A stretch of DNA of 64,000 nt. Source: Hungatella sp. UBA4396 (GTDB lineage: Bacteria > Bacillota > Clostridia > Lachnospirales > Lachnospiraceae). Positions within the stretch are counted from its first letter, which is position 1. Every line of letters starts with the position of its first letter. Shown here in pieces: positions 52,063 to 61,336 of the stretch. A model generated the notes under the pieces. That model was not told the origin of the DNA. It did not search any database and saw only the letters and a program-made list of their open reading frames with translations. Location: contig DGRE01000007.1 in assembly GCA_002389905.1 (NCBI GenBank), positions 1 to 64,000 on the forward strand, written 5' to 3'. The translations under genes were made by a program, and so were the position numbers.

Positions 52063-52578
52063 TTATAGTCTCTTTAACAAAATATCCCTCACATATCCGC
52101 CGTATTTTTCCTTGGTCAGAACAACTTTGTAGCCCTGCATGACCGCATTCTTTTTACTATAGATATTCTCCGGATGGACCGTACACATCAGATACTTATA
52201 TCCCTGATTTTTCAGTTCTTCCTCTGCAGCGTGCATCATCGTATGCTGAAGACCGTTTCCCCTGTACTGAGGAAGAATGGCAATGGTATCCATATGAGCC
52301 ACCTTCTCCAGTTCTTCACAGGCAAGTCCTATGTCCCGCCCCAGATTTTCTTCCCCGTTTCCGGGAAGCACCACAAGAAAAACCCCGGCCAAAGCCCCGG
52401 ACTCTTTTTCAAAAGCCCTATATCCCAGCCCTCTGCCTTCTTCCAGAACCCGGCAGATTGTTTCTGAATCATCTGCCACAAACCATTCTTTTTGTTCCAT
52501 CTGAAGCCAGACCTCCCGGATTACACAGGCCAAAGTCTTATAATCTCCGGGAACAGCCTGTTCAATTAAAAATTCCAT
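52063..52578 (-). CDS. GNAT-family N-acetyltransferase, 171 aa
   Basis: This protein transfers an acetyl group from acetyl-CoA to an amine. The central motif IAILPQYRGNGLQHTMMHAAEEEL (about residue 95-118) is the CoA pyrophosphate loop, Q/RxxGxG/A. The body shows VHPENIYSKKNAVMQGYKVV, the last GNAT motif. The start ATG 52578 lies eight bases after GAGGA and one base past the upstream exonuclease stop. A longer frame overlapping that gene is rejected. Its substrate is unknown. Confidence 0.85.
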   Translation of the reverse strand: MEFLIEQAVPGDYKTLACVIREVWLQMEQKEWFVADDSETICRVLEEGRGLGYRAFEKESGALAGVFLVVLPGNGEENLGRDIGLACEELEKVAHMDTIAILPQYRGNGLQHTMMHAAEEELKNQGYKYLMCTVHPENIYSKKNAVMQGYKVVLTKEKYGGYVRDILLKRL

Positions 52579-52579
52579 A

Positions 52580-53248
52580 TCAGACATTCCTCGTAAAACG
52601 GCATTTAGGGTAATTGGAGCAGCCATAAAATTCCCCGAACTTTCCGCTTCTGCGTCTTAATAAACTTCCGCACTGAGGGCATACCTCTGTTTCAACTGTT
52701 TTTAACAGCTTGCCCATGTGCTCATAACACTGCTGGTTCATGATGCAGTCATTTAATGCTCTGTGAGCGCCTTCTGTCTCTATCTGAAAATGAGCTGAAA
52801 TATCAGTCAGGCGGTAACGCCTAAGCTGAGGCAAGCATGCCCTTGCCATGTATAGGGTATCCACATAATCATTGACCACTTCCTTTTTAAGCAGCTCTTC
52901 TGCCACACGGTAAAGGAAAAGCAGATCAAAGGACTGGATATTATGCCCGACTAAAATCTCTCCCTCAATAAAGGACATAAAATCCGGCAAAACCTCCTCC
53001 AACCGCGGAGCATCCCTGACCATCTCATCGGTAATGCCGTTTACATTGGTGGCTCCGGCCGGAATATGAGTGCCTGGGTTTACCAATGTGGTGAATTCTT
53101 CCACCGGTTTATGCCCCTTCACCTTAATAGCGGAAATCTCAATAATGGAATCTTCCTCCGCACTGATGCCCGTTGTTTCTAAATCAAACACTACATAATC
53201 TTCTATGTATTGGTCCAGACGTCTGCCTGTTAAATCTCTGACAGCCAT
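52580..53248 (-). CDS. DnaQ-type 3'-5' exonuclease with C4 zinc ribbon, 222 aa
   Basis: A DEDDh exonuclease. Exo I is DYVVFDLETTG (residues about 15-25), Exo II GHNIQSFDLLFL, Exo III HRALNDC. The last 40 residues form a topoisomerase-type C4 zinc finger (CPQCGSLL then CSNYPKCRF), which probably binds DNA or RNA. Start ATG 53248 has GGAGG ahead; the earlier ATG lies inside that site. This fusion is seen in some Clostridia; whether it is involved in DNA proofreading, repair or RNA trimming is open. Confidence 0.88.
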   Translation of the reverse strand: MAVRDLTGRRLDQYIEDYVVFDLETTGISAEEDSIIEISAIKVKGHKPVEEFTTLVNPGTHIPAGATNVNGITDEMVRDAPRLEEVLPDFMSFIEGEILVGHNIQSFDLLFLYRVAEELLKKEVVNDYVDTLYMARACLPQLRRYRLTDISAHFQIETEGAHRALNDCIMNQQCYEHMGKLLKTVETEVCPQCGSLLRRRSGKFGEFYGCSNYPKCRFTRNV

Positions 53249-53296
53249 AGTTTCCTCCATTCTGTATATGAAAATTGATTACAATGTTACAACAAA

Positions 53297-53325
53297 ATTT
53301 TAACATAACTTGATAGAACTGACAA
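53297..53325 (-). promoter_or_regulatory. Promoter of exonuclease-acetyltransferase pair
   Basis: On the minus strand TTGTCA (53320-53325), 17 bases, TAAAAT (53297-53302), 50 bp before the start codon. Confidence 0.65.
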
Positions 53326-53405
53326 GGAAAAGCAGCATTGCCAGGTATGACGATTAATCCGTTTACTTCGGTTATCCAGGTTATCCTGGATTGTCCATAA
53401 GTGGG

Positions 53406-53434
53406 TTGTATCACGAACTGTTTCATGCTATACT
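53406..53434 (+). promoter_or_regulatory. Promoter of the PD-(D/E)XK family gene
   Basis: TTGTAT (53406-53411), 17 bases, TATACT (53429-53434). The leader to the start codon is about 150 bases and shows no conserved structure that I can name. Confidence 0.5.
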
Positions 53435-53592
53435 GTTAATAAGCAACGATTTCTAAATTAATATATCTTAATTTCTCATTTATGCTGATCTTCAGCAGTC
53501 TGTAACATTCAGAAACTCCTTGCTTATACCCCAAAAAAACAGCAGGGAGGGCGGATGGTTCTTCCTGTACAAAAATGAAAGGAAGAACAAAT

Positions 53593-54459
53593 ATGGAGTA
53601 CGAGAACAGCATTTTATTGGAACACGATGAACTGAACCTAAGTGACTTTGCACTGTTTCTGTCAGTGATGAAGAACAGAGAGGCGTATGAATGCACTTTA
53701 AGCATTATCATGGATGAACAGGATTTAAAGCTGGCAGAGGTAAAGGTGGAAGAAGTGGTATTGAACCGGTTCAGGAAACGGGCTATACGTCTGGATGCCT
53801 GGGCAGTGGCAGCAGACGATCGCCAGTTTGTGACAGAAATGCAGAATGACACCAGCTCTGATGATGTAAGAAAGCGGGCCAGGTATTATCAGGGGCTTTT
53901 AGATTCTCCTGTACTTAAATCAGGTAAGAGCACAAGGTATAAATACCTGCCCTCATCTGTCATTATATTCATAACCCAGGAAGATATCTTCGGAAAAGAT
54001 CTGGCAAAATACACATTTACGGAACAGTGCAAAGAATTAAATGGAATGGAATTGGAAGATGGAACAAAAAAGATATTCCTCAACATGAAAAGTAAAAATG
54101 GTGCCCCGGAATTAATCAGCCTGCTCCAATATATGAAACAGTCAAACTTAAATAATCCGGATATCATGGTGCAGGATGATCGAATTGTCAAATTGGATAT
54201 CATAGTCAATGAAGTAAAGCAATCAGAGGAATGGGAGGAGGTCCATATGAGTATTTATGGGAATGGACTGCAACAGGGAAGAGAAGAAGGCAGGAAAGAA
54301 GGCAGGGAAGAAGGAAGGGAAGAAGGCAGGCTCAGTGAAAGAAAAAATTTGGTTTTAGAAATGCTTCGGAATGATGAACCTCTTGAAAAAATCATGATGT
54401 ATTCCAAACTTACAGAGGAAGAAATAATGGCTTTGAAAGAATCCTGTAAAACTTCTTAG
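53593..54459 (+). CDS. Rpn/PD-(D/E)XK transposase-like family protein, 288 aa
   Basis: The protein has the Rpn/PDDEXK_2 pattern: an N-terminal DFALFLSVMKNREAYECTLS, the D in IRLDAWAVAADDRQF and the E-M-Q in VTEMQNDTSSDD (D-x(n)-E-x-Q, the nuclease core), then RARYYQGLLDS. The C-terminus has a charged repeat (GREEG/GRKEG, five units, about 232-254), followed by helices. Such proteins are very common in Lachnospiraceae, where they promote recA-independent recombination or act in defence; the true role is uncertain. Start ATG 53593 follows AAAGGA; an ATG six codons upstream is less well placed. Confidence 0.8.
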   Translation: MEYENSILLEHDELNLSDFALFLSVMKNREAYECTLSIIMDEQDLKLAEVKVEEVVLNRFRKRAIRLDAWAVAADDRQFVTEMQNDTSSDDVRKRARYYQGLLDSPVLKSGKSTRYKYLPSSVIIFITQEDIFGKDLAKYTFTEQCKELNGMELEDGTKKIFLNMKSKNGAPELISLLQYMKQSNLNNPDIMVQDDRIVKLDIIVNEVKQSEEWEEVHMSIYGNGLQQGREEGRKEGREEGREEGRLSERKNLVLEMLRNDEPLEKIMMYSKLTEEEIMALKESCKTS

Positions 54460-54503
54460 AAAGATACTGTGTCAGTTTTCACTTTGATCATCTGTAAAAT
54501 AGG

Positions 54504-54547
54504 AAAGAGAAGAAAACTCACTTAAATGCTGAGATTTCTTCTCTTTT
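54504..54547. terminator. Terminator after the PD-(D/E)XK gene
   Basis: AAAGAGAAGAAA (54504-54515) pairs with TTTCTTCTCTTT (54535-54546), ending in a T run. It may work on both strands. Confidence 0.8.
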
Positions 54548-54594
54548 TAAGTTGAAAATTCTACATAGAGTTCTTACAATCCCTCTTTAAAATA

Positions 54595-55311
54595 TCATTG
54601 AACAGCCACCATCTGCGCCGCCACTGTCTCTGCCTCTTCCCGGGAAAAATATCCACAGGCTTCCATTCTCTGAAGTACCTTTTTCTGCCTTTTTTCTGCC
54701 AGTTCAGGATTCTTTGTAGGCGCATATTTGGAAGGTGCATTGGGGATTCCTGCCAAAAGGGTGCTTTCATATTCTGTCATATCCTCCGGTGCCTTCTGAA
54801 AATAGCCCTGGCTGGCCTCACCCACCGTATAATATCCCTCTCCAAAATAAATACCGTTTACATACAGCTCGAAAATCTCTTCCTTCGAATAGCTTCTTTC
54901 TATATCAAAGGCCATAAATACCTCAGCCGCCTTTCTGGAAAAATCTTTTTCCTGGCTGAAATACATATTCTTAGCCAACTGCTGGGTGATGGTACTTCCC
55001 CCCTCAACAAGACTCATGGCTTTAATGTCATTTATAGCTGCACGGGTAATTGCAATAAGATCAATTCCGCCGTGACTGTAAAAACGGTGATCCTCCACCG
55101 ACAGCACTGCATTTACATAAACCTGGGGCAGGTCTTCAAATTCCGTGTAACCTTCCTTTGCCTGAATGGCCTCCACCTGTTCCTTAAGCCCAGTCTCCTC
55201 CAGGGCCTCCCGGTACAGTTGATAGCCTTGATATGATATGGTGAATCCAGTCAAAAGAAAGACTGCCAGCAGTAAAAATACTATTCGTTTGATCAATATT
55301 CCAATTTTCAT
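54595..55311 (-). CDS. Monofunctional peptidoglycan glycosyltransferase, 238 aa
   Basis: A membrane-anchored enzyme that polymerises lipid II into glycan strands. One N-terminal helix (residues about 7-28) is followed by the GT51 domain: EDHRFYSHGGID (first catalytic Glu), GGSTITQQLAKN, RKAAEVFMAFDIERSYSKEEI, and ELYVNGIYFGEGYYTVGEAS. No transpeptidase (penicillin-binding) domain follows, so it is a monofunctional type (MtgA-like). It stands alone, with its own AT-rich promoter region. Confidence 0.92.
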   Translation of the reverse strand: MKIGILIKRIVFLLLAVFLLTGFTISYQGYQLYREALEETGLKEQVEAIQAKEGYTEFEDLPQVYVNAVLSVEDHRFYSHGGIDLIAITRAAINDIKAMSLVEGGSTITQQLAKNMYFSQEKDFSRKAAEVFMAFDIERSYSKEEIFELYVNGIYFGEGYYTVGEASQGYFQKAPEDMTEYESTLLAGIPNAPSKYAPTKNPELAEKRQKKVLQRMEACGYFSREEAETVAAQMVAVQ

Positions 55312-55475
55312 AATTTCACTGCCTCCTTTTCTAAAATCATGTCTTTTGCTTCTGAATTCATTGTATCATAGACTTCTATTAAAATTAGGAATAATTCCTT
55401 ATATTTTTCTGAAAGTTACTGGTAGATTCTGTCAAAAGTATTACTATTTCTTACAAACTTATACAGGCTGAATGC

Positions 55476-55502
55476 AAAAGGGATGCAGCCGCACCCCTTT
55501 CA
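55476..55502 (-). terminator. Hairpin after the TRAP-type binding protein gene
   Basis: AAAGGGATGC (55477-55486) pairs with GCACCCCTTT (55491-55500) with one wobble pair. A short T run follows on the minus strand. Confidence 0.6.
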
Positions 55503-55515
55503 CATTTTATTCCCA

Positions 55516-56550
55516 TTATTGAATTTCCTCAATCCGATTTACAACATCAATATAATCCTTCCCATACATCTGATAGACAGTCATCACCGAAGCCCGGAAC
55601 CGTATCTGTTCTCCGTGTGTCAGTTCAGTCACGATACAGCCTTTTTTCAAAAGCCTTTCTTCCGCTGCTTTCTCCCACTCGGCCCAAAGTCCTCTTTCAT
55701 AAACAGAAGATTCTTTTGCACATTTCATAATAATTTCCCGGTCTTCCTCCCCCATTTTGTTCCAGGTTGCCTCAGATACAAGCTGCAGTTCAGGAATGCG
55801 GTTATGGCCATCCACCGTCATATATTTCGCCACTTCAAAGTGTCTCATGGATTCATAAGAAGGCCAGTTGTTCTCCGCTCCGTCTATCCTTCCTATTTCC
55901 AGAGCCGCATAGACTTCAGAATAGGCCATTGGTATGGGTTTTGCACCCAGAGCTTCCACCATCTTGCTCATCAGCTCAGACTCCGCCACCCGGATCCGCA
56001 TCCCCCGGATATCTTCCAGCCTCTCTATAGGTTTTACTGAATTATAAAAATGCCTTGCTCCTGCATCATACCAGGACATTCCCACCACGCCGCTGCCTTC
56101 CAGACTTTCCATGAACTCCTGTCCGATTTCTCCGTCCAGAGCCTTCCACATATGGTTTCCATCCCTATATAAATAAGGAAGCTGGAGCACATTTAACTGA
56201 GGCACTGCAGTGCCCATGGTCATGACGGAGACACGTGCGAAGTCCACGCCTCCAAACTGAAGCTGATCTAAGACAGACACTTCATCTCCCAGCTCGCCTC
56301 CGGAAAATACGTTTATCTTAATCCTTCCCTTTGTTTCTTCAAACACCAGATCTGCAAACTTCATAGCTCCTCTGGTAGTCGGATATTCCTGGGGCTGGTT
56401 TTCCGCATAGGTAAATACAAATTCCGGACTGATTCCACTTTTCTCCTTCAGCAGGGGGAAGCTGCCGCCGCCTTTTCCCAATGCCAAAGCCATACAGCCT
56501 GCTGCCAGCACGCCGAATAATCCCACGAACACAACAACTGCCTTCTTCAT
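55516..56550 (-). CDS. TRAP-type (DctP) solute-binding protein, 344 aa
   Basis: An exported binding protein of the TRAP family, which captures C4-dicarboxylates, sugar acids or similar acids. The N-terminal segment VVVFVGLFGVLAAGC is signal-like. Family signatures include GGVDFARVSVMTMGT, MSWYDAGARHFYNSVKPI, IRGMRIRVAESELMSKM and EIGRIDGAENNWPSYES with the Arg/Asn ligand-binding residues. The start ATG follows GGAGG. TRAP membrane partners (DctQ and DctM) are absent nearby; instead it ends an RbsABC-type ABC operon. It may serve as a lone sensor or use distant permeases. Confidence 0.88.
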   Translation of the reverse strand: MKKAVVVFVGLFGVLAAGCMALALGKGGGSFPLLKEKSGISPEFVFTYAENQPQEYPTTRGAMKFADLVFEETKGRIKINVFSGGELGDEVSVLDQLQFGGVDFARVSVMTMGTAVPQLNVLQLPYLYRDGNHMWKALDGEIGQEFMESLEGSGVVGMSWYDAGARHFYNSVKPIERLEDIRGMRIRVAESELMSKMVEALGAKPIPMAYSEVYAALEIGRIDGAENNWPSYESMRHFEVAKYMTVDGHNRIPELQLVSEATWNKMGEEDREIIMKCAKESSVYERGLWAEWEKAAEERLLKKGCIVTELTHGEQIRFRASVMTVYQMYGKDYIDVVNRIEEIQ

Positions 56551-56622
56551 TATGAACCTCCAAAGGAGCTGCTGCTCAGGCAGATGATTCATCTACCTTT
56601 GCAACAGCCCCTGCTGACTTTT

Positions 56623-57690
56623 TTATGGATTTACAATACCCTGGATTTCCTCAGTATCTACATTGTTGATGTCTACTAAAGCTACACCGGTATCAATAGC
56701 TTTTTCTGCTACTGTTCCGCCGTTTGCCAGATCAAGAGCAGTCTTAACTCCGTCATAACCCATGAAATACTGACGCTGTACTACGGAAGCAACATCGTAT
56801 TCACCGGAACGGATCATAGTTTCAATCTCTGCGGAGAAGTCAAAGCCGACCATAGTAACATCAGTACGCTTTGCTTCTGTAAGGCCTGTTACGAATCCAA
56901 CAGTAGAACCGTTGTTAGGACCGAATACACCCTTGATGTCAGGATATGTGGTAAGAAGATCCTGGCAGAAACCTACTGCCTTGCTGATATCTCCTTCATT
57001 TACCTTAATATCATCGTTCAGTACTACCCATTTCTCAGGAGCATTTTCTTCCCAATACTCGTTAAAGCCCTTTACACGGTCAATGATGGTCTGAGAACCT
57101 GTAGAACCAACCTGAATACCGATCTGAGCAACTTCATCCTCAGAAATTCCTCTGTCTTTTAATCTGCGGATCATTTCATCAGCTGCTGTCTTTCCTGCCT
57201 CTACGTTGTCGGTCAGAAGAGCTGCGCTGTAGTTATCACTTTTAATAACAGTATCAACCAGAACTACCGGAATACCAGAGTTGAATGCCTCTGTAATCGG
57301 TGCATCCAGAGAAACACTGTCAAGTGGTGCAATAACAATTCCTGCTGCCTGAGCTGAAACTGCGTTCTGAAGAAGAGTAAGCTGTCCTTCGATGTCAGAT
57401 TCCAGGGCAGTTCCTACTACTACTACCTTGCATCCTAAGTTCTTTCCTGCCTGCTCAGCACCTGCCTGGAGCACGCTCCAATACTGGTTGCCCAGAACCT
57501 TAACGATTACATAAATCGTCTTGTCACTATTGTCCACTGCTGCTGCACTTCCTGCCTCAGTCTCTGCTGCTGCCTTTGTTGTTTCCTGGGGAGCTGCTGT
57601 TGTAGGCGCCTCTTTGCTGCCGCCTGCACAGCCTGTCAGTGCTGACATTGCCAATGCTCCTGCAAGTAAAACTGCTGTTAATTTTCTCAT
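56623..57690 (-). CDS. Sugar-type ABC binding lipoprotein, RbsB-like, 355 aa
   Basis: An exported lipoprotein with lipobox SALTGCAGG (Cys about 21) and a Thr/Ala-rich linker, then a periplasmic-binding type I fold: VKVLGNQYWSVLQAGAEQAGK, GIVIAPLDSVSLDAPI, GIPVVLVDTVI and VMGFD-like MVGFDFSAE. Ribose, xylose, galactose and inositol binders are in this group. The start follows AGGAGG. It follows the RbsC-like permease by 28 bp. Confidence 0.9.
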   Translation of the reverse strand: MRKLTAVLLAGALAMSALTGCAGGSKEAPTTAAPQETTKAAAETEAGSAAAVDNSDKTIYVIVKVLGNQYWSVLQAGAEQAGKNLGCKVVVVGTALESDIEGQLTLLQNAVSAQAAGIVIAPLDSVSLDAPITEAFNSGIPVVLVDTVIKSDNYSAALLTDNVEAGKTAADEMIRRLKDRGISEDEVAQIGIQVGSTGSQTIIDRVKGFNEYWEENAPEKWVVLNDDIKVNEGDISKAVGFCQDLLTTYPDIKGVFGPNNGSTVGFVTGLTEAKRTDVTMVGFDFSAEIETMIRSGEYDVASVVQRQYFMGYDGVKTALDLANGGTVAEKAIDTGVALVDINNVDTEEIQGIVNP

Positions 57691-57717
57691 TTCTTCCTCC
57701 TTTTATCTGCTCACGGT

Positions 57718-58773
57718 TTATTTTGTCATACCGAAAAAGCGCTTGATTGAATTTAAGTTTCCACCCTTATTAGCAGTCTGGGATGCAACTGCAATTAACA
57801 GGATGAAACCTACGATTACCTGCTGCCAGAAAGAGTTCACTCCATTTAAGTTTAACCCGTTTCTGATCACACCCATCATCAATGCTCCGATTACTGTATT
57901 GAGGATTGTACCTTCACCACCAAGAATGGAGATACCGCCCAGAACGGAAGCTGCAATTGCCTCCATCTCATATCCGTTTCCTGCTGTAGGCTGGGCACTG
58001 GAAAGACGGGAAGCCACCAGGATACCGCAGATTGCAGCGGATAAACCGGAGATACAGTAAGCGAACATACGGGTTTTTACGGCATTGATACCGGAAAGCT
58101 TGGCCGCCTCTAAGTTGGAACCGCAGGCATAAATCTGACGTCCGATTCTCATTTTGGAAAGCACAATGCCTAAGATAATGGCATAAACCAAGGTAATAAT
58201 AACGCTGTAAGGAAGGCCATTGCCTCCGATTCTTCCTCCGCCCAGCACATAAAACTGCTTCTGTACTGCTTCTGAAGGAATGTTTGTGGTATAAAGAGGT
58301 GCACCGTTTACCAAAACGTTAGCCATACCCCTGTATACCCATTGGGTCGCCAGCGTCGCCACAAAGGGCACAACTCCAAGGATTTCAATAAAAAATCCAT
58401 TCATAATACCTGTCAGTATGCCCATTGCCAGACAGAATATAATACATACCCACAGGGGAAGTCCCATAGTCAGAAGGCTTACCATAATGATTCCTGATAA
58501 AGCCATGGAAGCTCCGGCAGATAAATCGTTTCCGCCGCAGACAAGACAGAAAGTCAGTCCGCATCCGATGATGGTATAAGTAACGATCTGCTGCAGAAGG
58601 TTCTGCAGGTTGGCAGCTGCCAGAAATTTATCCGGTTTGAGAAGGGAAAACAGGACAAACAGTCCAATGAGAATTCCCATGGAATAAATCGCTCTTCTGG
58701 TAGCGGCATCTAATTTTCCAAAAGAACTGCCGCTCTTTGCTTTCTTTTCTATTTTTGTATTCAACTCAGCCAT
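57718..58773 (-). CDS. Sugar-type ABC permease, RbsC-like, 351 aa
   Basis: A membrane permease of about ten helices. The family landmarks are CGGNDLSAGASMALSG in the N-terminal half, GRQIYACGSNLEAAKLSGINAVKTR in the ATPase-contact loop and GRGTIL-like ILGGEGTILNTVIGALMMGVI. Start after GAAAGGAAA. Confidence 0.92.
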   Translation of the reverse strand: MAELNTKIEKKAKSGSSFGKLDAATRRAIYSMGILIGLFVLFSLLKPDKFLAAANLQNLLQQIVTYTIIGCGLTFCLVCGGNDLSAGASMALSGIIMVSLLTMGLPLWVCIIFCLAMGILTGIMNGFFIEILGVVPFVATLATQWVYRGMANVLVNGAPLYTTNIPSEAVQKQFYVLGGGRIGGNGLPYSVIITLVYAIILGIVLSKMRIGRQIYACGSNLEAAKLSGINAVKTRMFAYCISGLSAAICGILVASRLSSAQPTAGNGYEMEAIAASVLGGISILGGEGTILNTVIGALMMGVIRNGLNLNGVNSFWQQVIVGFILLIAVASQTANKGGNLNSIKRFFGMTK

Positions 58774-58797
58774 TATTATTCTTTTCCTTTCATGCTC

Positions 58798-60324
58798 TTA
58801 GTTCAACTGAAGCTTGGGAGCCGGTTTTCCCTCCAGCTTGTTATAGCCTGCCGCCAGATAGAGAATCTGTTCCTGGGTGGCTGTCTTTGCCTCCAGCTCT
58901 CCGTTGATCTCTCCCTGATGGATTACCAGAATCCTATCACTCATTCCAAGTACCTCAGGAAGCTCTGAGGAAATCATGATAATGGCTACTCCCTGGTCGC
59001 TCAGCTTGTTAAAAAGCTCGTACACTTCATACTTGGCTCCTACGTCGATTCCGCGGGTGGGTTCATCGACAATGAGGACCTTTACATCGTTGCAGAGCCA
59101 TTTTGCCAGTACCACCTTCTGCTGGTTTCCTCCTGACAAGTTTCCGCAAAGCTGATGAATGCTGGGGGTCTTGGTGCGGAGAAGTTCTACATACTTCTGG
59201 GCATTTTCCGCTCCCGCCTTGTCATCGAGAAATCCAAAACGGGTGAGGTTTGGCAAGTGAGCCATGTTGGTGTTGTATTTAATATCAAGACCCAGAGCCA
59301 GACCGTCTCTCTTACGGTCCTCCGTAGCATAGCCGATGCCGTGACTGATGGCCTGAATAACGGAATTGATTTTTACCGGCTTGCCGTCAATCCAAAGATC
59401 CATGGTATCCGGTCTGTCTGCTCCAAAGATACAGCGCATAAGCTCTGTCCGTCCTGCTCCCACCAGTCCTGCAATTCCCAGGATTTCACCTTTTCTTACA
59501 ACGAAATGGTCGGCATTCACCTTACTGCCGCGGCGCACGTTCTTCGCCTCTAAGACAACTTCTTTTATGGTCCTTTTATGCTTTGGATACTTATCTTCAA
59601 GGGAACGACCTACAATCATGTTCACCAGCTCATCCATGGTGATTTCGGACAAATTCCTGGTTCCTATATACTGGCCGTCGCGGATAACGGTAACGCGCTG
59701 GCATATCTGATTCAACTCCGCCATACGGTGAGAGATGTAAACCATTCCCACGCCCTTTTCCTTCAGTCTGCGGATAATTCCGAAGAGCTGATCCACTTCC
59801 CTCTCTGTCAGGGTAGCCGATGGCTCGTCTAAAACCAGGATTTTGGAATTAAAGCTGATGGCTTTTGCAATTTCCACCATCTGCTGCTGAGCAATGCTCA
59901 AGCTTCCCACACGGGAGTAAGTATTCAGCTCGATTCCCAGGTCGTCCAGTATTTTCTTCGCTTCTTCATGCATGGTCTTATCATCGATGAAAATACCTTT
60001 TTTGTGAGCTCTTCCAATAAATATATTATCAGCCACACTCAAATGGCCGCACATGTTCAGCTCCTGCATGATAATGCTGATACCCAGGTCATGGGCCTTG
60101 GCAACGGAATCAATGGTCACCTTTTCCCCTTCAATGAATATTTCACCTTCATCTGCGCGGTGCACTCCTGACAGTATCTTCATAAGTGTGGACTTTCCTG
60201 CGCCGTTTTCTCCAACAAGCCCAAGAACTTCCCCTTTATTTACAGTAAGGGAGACTTTATCGAGAGCCTTTACTCCGGGAAAGCTTTTGCTGATCCCTTC
60301 CATTCGAAACAGCTCCTGTTCCAT
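58798..60324 (-). CDS. Sugar-type ABC tandem ATPase, RbsA-like, 508 aa
   Basis: A double ATPase of the carbohydrate CUT2 group. The first half has Walker A VGENGAGKSTLMK and Walker B ILVLDEPSATL with the degenerate signature LSIAQQQMVEI. The second has the altered Walker A LVGAGRTELMR typical of RbsA second halves, the intact signature LSGGNQQKVVLAKWL and VLIVDEPTRGIDVG. ATG 60324 follows AAGGAGG. It is the first gene of the rbsA-rbsC-rbsB-dctP-like unit, and its upstream region has a TATAAT box with a poor -35, suggesting an activator. Confidence 0.93.
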   Translation of the reverse strand: MEQELFRMEGISKSFPGVKALDKVSLTVNKGEVLGLVGENGAGKSTLMKILSGVHRADEGEIFIEGEKVTIDSVAKAHDLGISIIMQELNMCGHLSVADNIFIGRAHKKGIFIDDKTMHEEAKKILDDLGIELNTYSRVGSLSIAQQQMVEIAKAISFNSKILVLDEPSATLTEREVDQLFGIIRRLKEKGVGMVYISHRMAELNQICQRVTVIRDGQYIGTRNLSEITMDELVNMIVGRSLEDKYPKHKRTIKEVVLEAKNVRRGSKVNADHFVVRKGEILGIAGLVGAGRTELMRCIFGADRPDTMDLWIDGKPVKINSVIQAISHGIGYATEDRKRDGLALGLDIKYNTNMAHLPNLTRFGFLDDKAGAENAQKYVELLRTKTPSIHQLCGNLSGGNQQKVVLAKWLCNDVKVLIVDEPTRGIDVGAKYEVYELFNKLSDQGVAIIMISSELPEVLGMSDRILVIHQGEINGELEAKTATQEQILYLAAGYNKLEGKPAPKLQLN

Positions 60325-60471
60325 ATCCCGTCCTCCTTCCTCTTTCACGATCATGCCTTGGAGACATGATTACCGGTTCATTGATTTTACTATCTGATTA
60401 TATCGGTTACAGAAATGGAATTCTATCGTAACATTTTATCATTTCTAGTAAATTCTTAGCTTTTTGTGCCG

Positions 60472-60505
60472 AAAAAAAAACACCCGATACCAAAAGTATC
60501 AGGTG
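60472..60505 (-). terminator. Terminator of the two-component genes
   Basis: On the minus strand CACCTGATAC pairs with GTATCGGGTG and nine T residues follow. The stem covers the stop codon of the response regulator gene. Confidence 0.9.
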
Positions 60506-61326
60506 ATCTTCTTCAACACATCCATCCGGTACTCCGACGGATTCATTCCTGTAAGCCTCCGGAACACCTTACTAAAATAATTGGAATCAGGATATCCCAC
60601 TCTGGTTCCCACATCCTTCACGTTCACATTTGGCTGACAGAGGAGCTTTTTCGCCTCATTGATCCGGTACTCCGTCAAATAGGAGGTAAAGCTCTGTCCG
60701 AACTGCAGCTTGAACATCTTGCAGAAATAAGGCTCTGAATAGCTGACAGCTCTTGCGGCATCGTGCATGGATATTTCCTGCATGTAGTGGCTGCGCACAT
60801 ACTCTTCCACCATGGAGGTCATGACCGACAGACGGGTATTGGTTCCATCTTCTTCCCTTTCCTCCAGAACCTTCTCCTCTTTAAGAAAATGCCGGAAATT
60901 TCGCTTTATGATTTCCTCATCCACAACATCCCCTGACTTCCATCTCCGGTATTGTTCCGCCAGCCTTAAAGCCTCCCCCGCCACATTGATGATCTCCATC
61001 CTGGAATAAGGCTTCAAAAGGTATTCCATGGCCCCTACGGAAATGGCCTTCTTAGCATAATCAAACCGGTCATATGCCGTGAGAAAGATGATACAGCACT
61101 CCGGACTTTCTTTCCGTATGGCCTCTGCAGCCTGAATTCCATTGAGACCCGGCATTCCGATATCCAAAATGACGATCTGGATATCCTCTTTTAAAAACAC
61201 CTCCACAGCTTCATTTCCATTCTCTGCTTCCCATATCACGCACTGGCCCTCAAACTTCTTTTGAAGTGTTTTTTTCAGGACCTGCCTCTCAATCAATTCA
61301 TCTTCTGCAATGAGCAAACCAAACAT
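60499..61326 (-). CDS. AraC-type response regulator, YesN-like, 275 aa
   Basis: An N-terminal receiver domain has the phospho-acceptor Asp in VILDIGMPGLNGIQ (about residue 54) and LLKPYS for the conserved Lys. A linker leads to a C-terminal AraC double helix-turn-helix (SEPYFCKMFKLQFGQSFTSYL and VGYPDSNYFSKVFRRLTGM). It pairs with the adjoining sensor kinase and ends 145 bp before the RbsABC-type operon, which is its likely target. Start ATG 61326 chosen; a TTG further up overlaps the kinase. Confidence 0.9.
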   Translation of the reverse strand: MFGLLIAEDELIERQVLKKTLQKKFEGQCVIWEAENGNEAVEVFLKEDIQIVILDIGMPGLNGIQAAEAIRKESPECCIIFLTAYDRFDYAKKAISVGAMEYLLKPYSRMEIINVAGEALRLAEQYRRWKSGDVVDEEIIKRNFRHFLKEEKVLEEREEDGTNTRLSVMTSMVEEYVRSHYMQEISMHDAARAVSYSEPYFCKMFKLQFGQSFTSYLTEYRINEAKKLLCQPNVNVKDVGTRVGYPDSNYFSKVFRRLTGMNPSEYRMDVLKKIT

Positions 61327-61336
61327 CTGCCGCACC

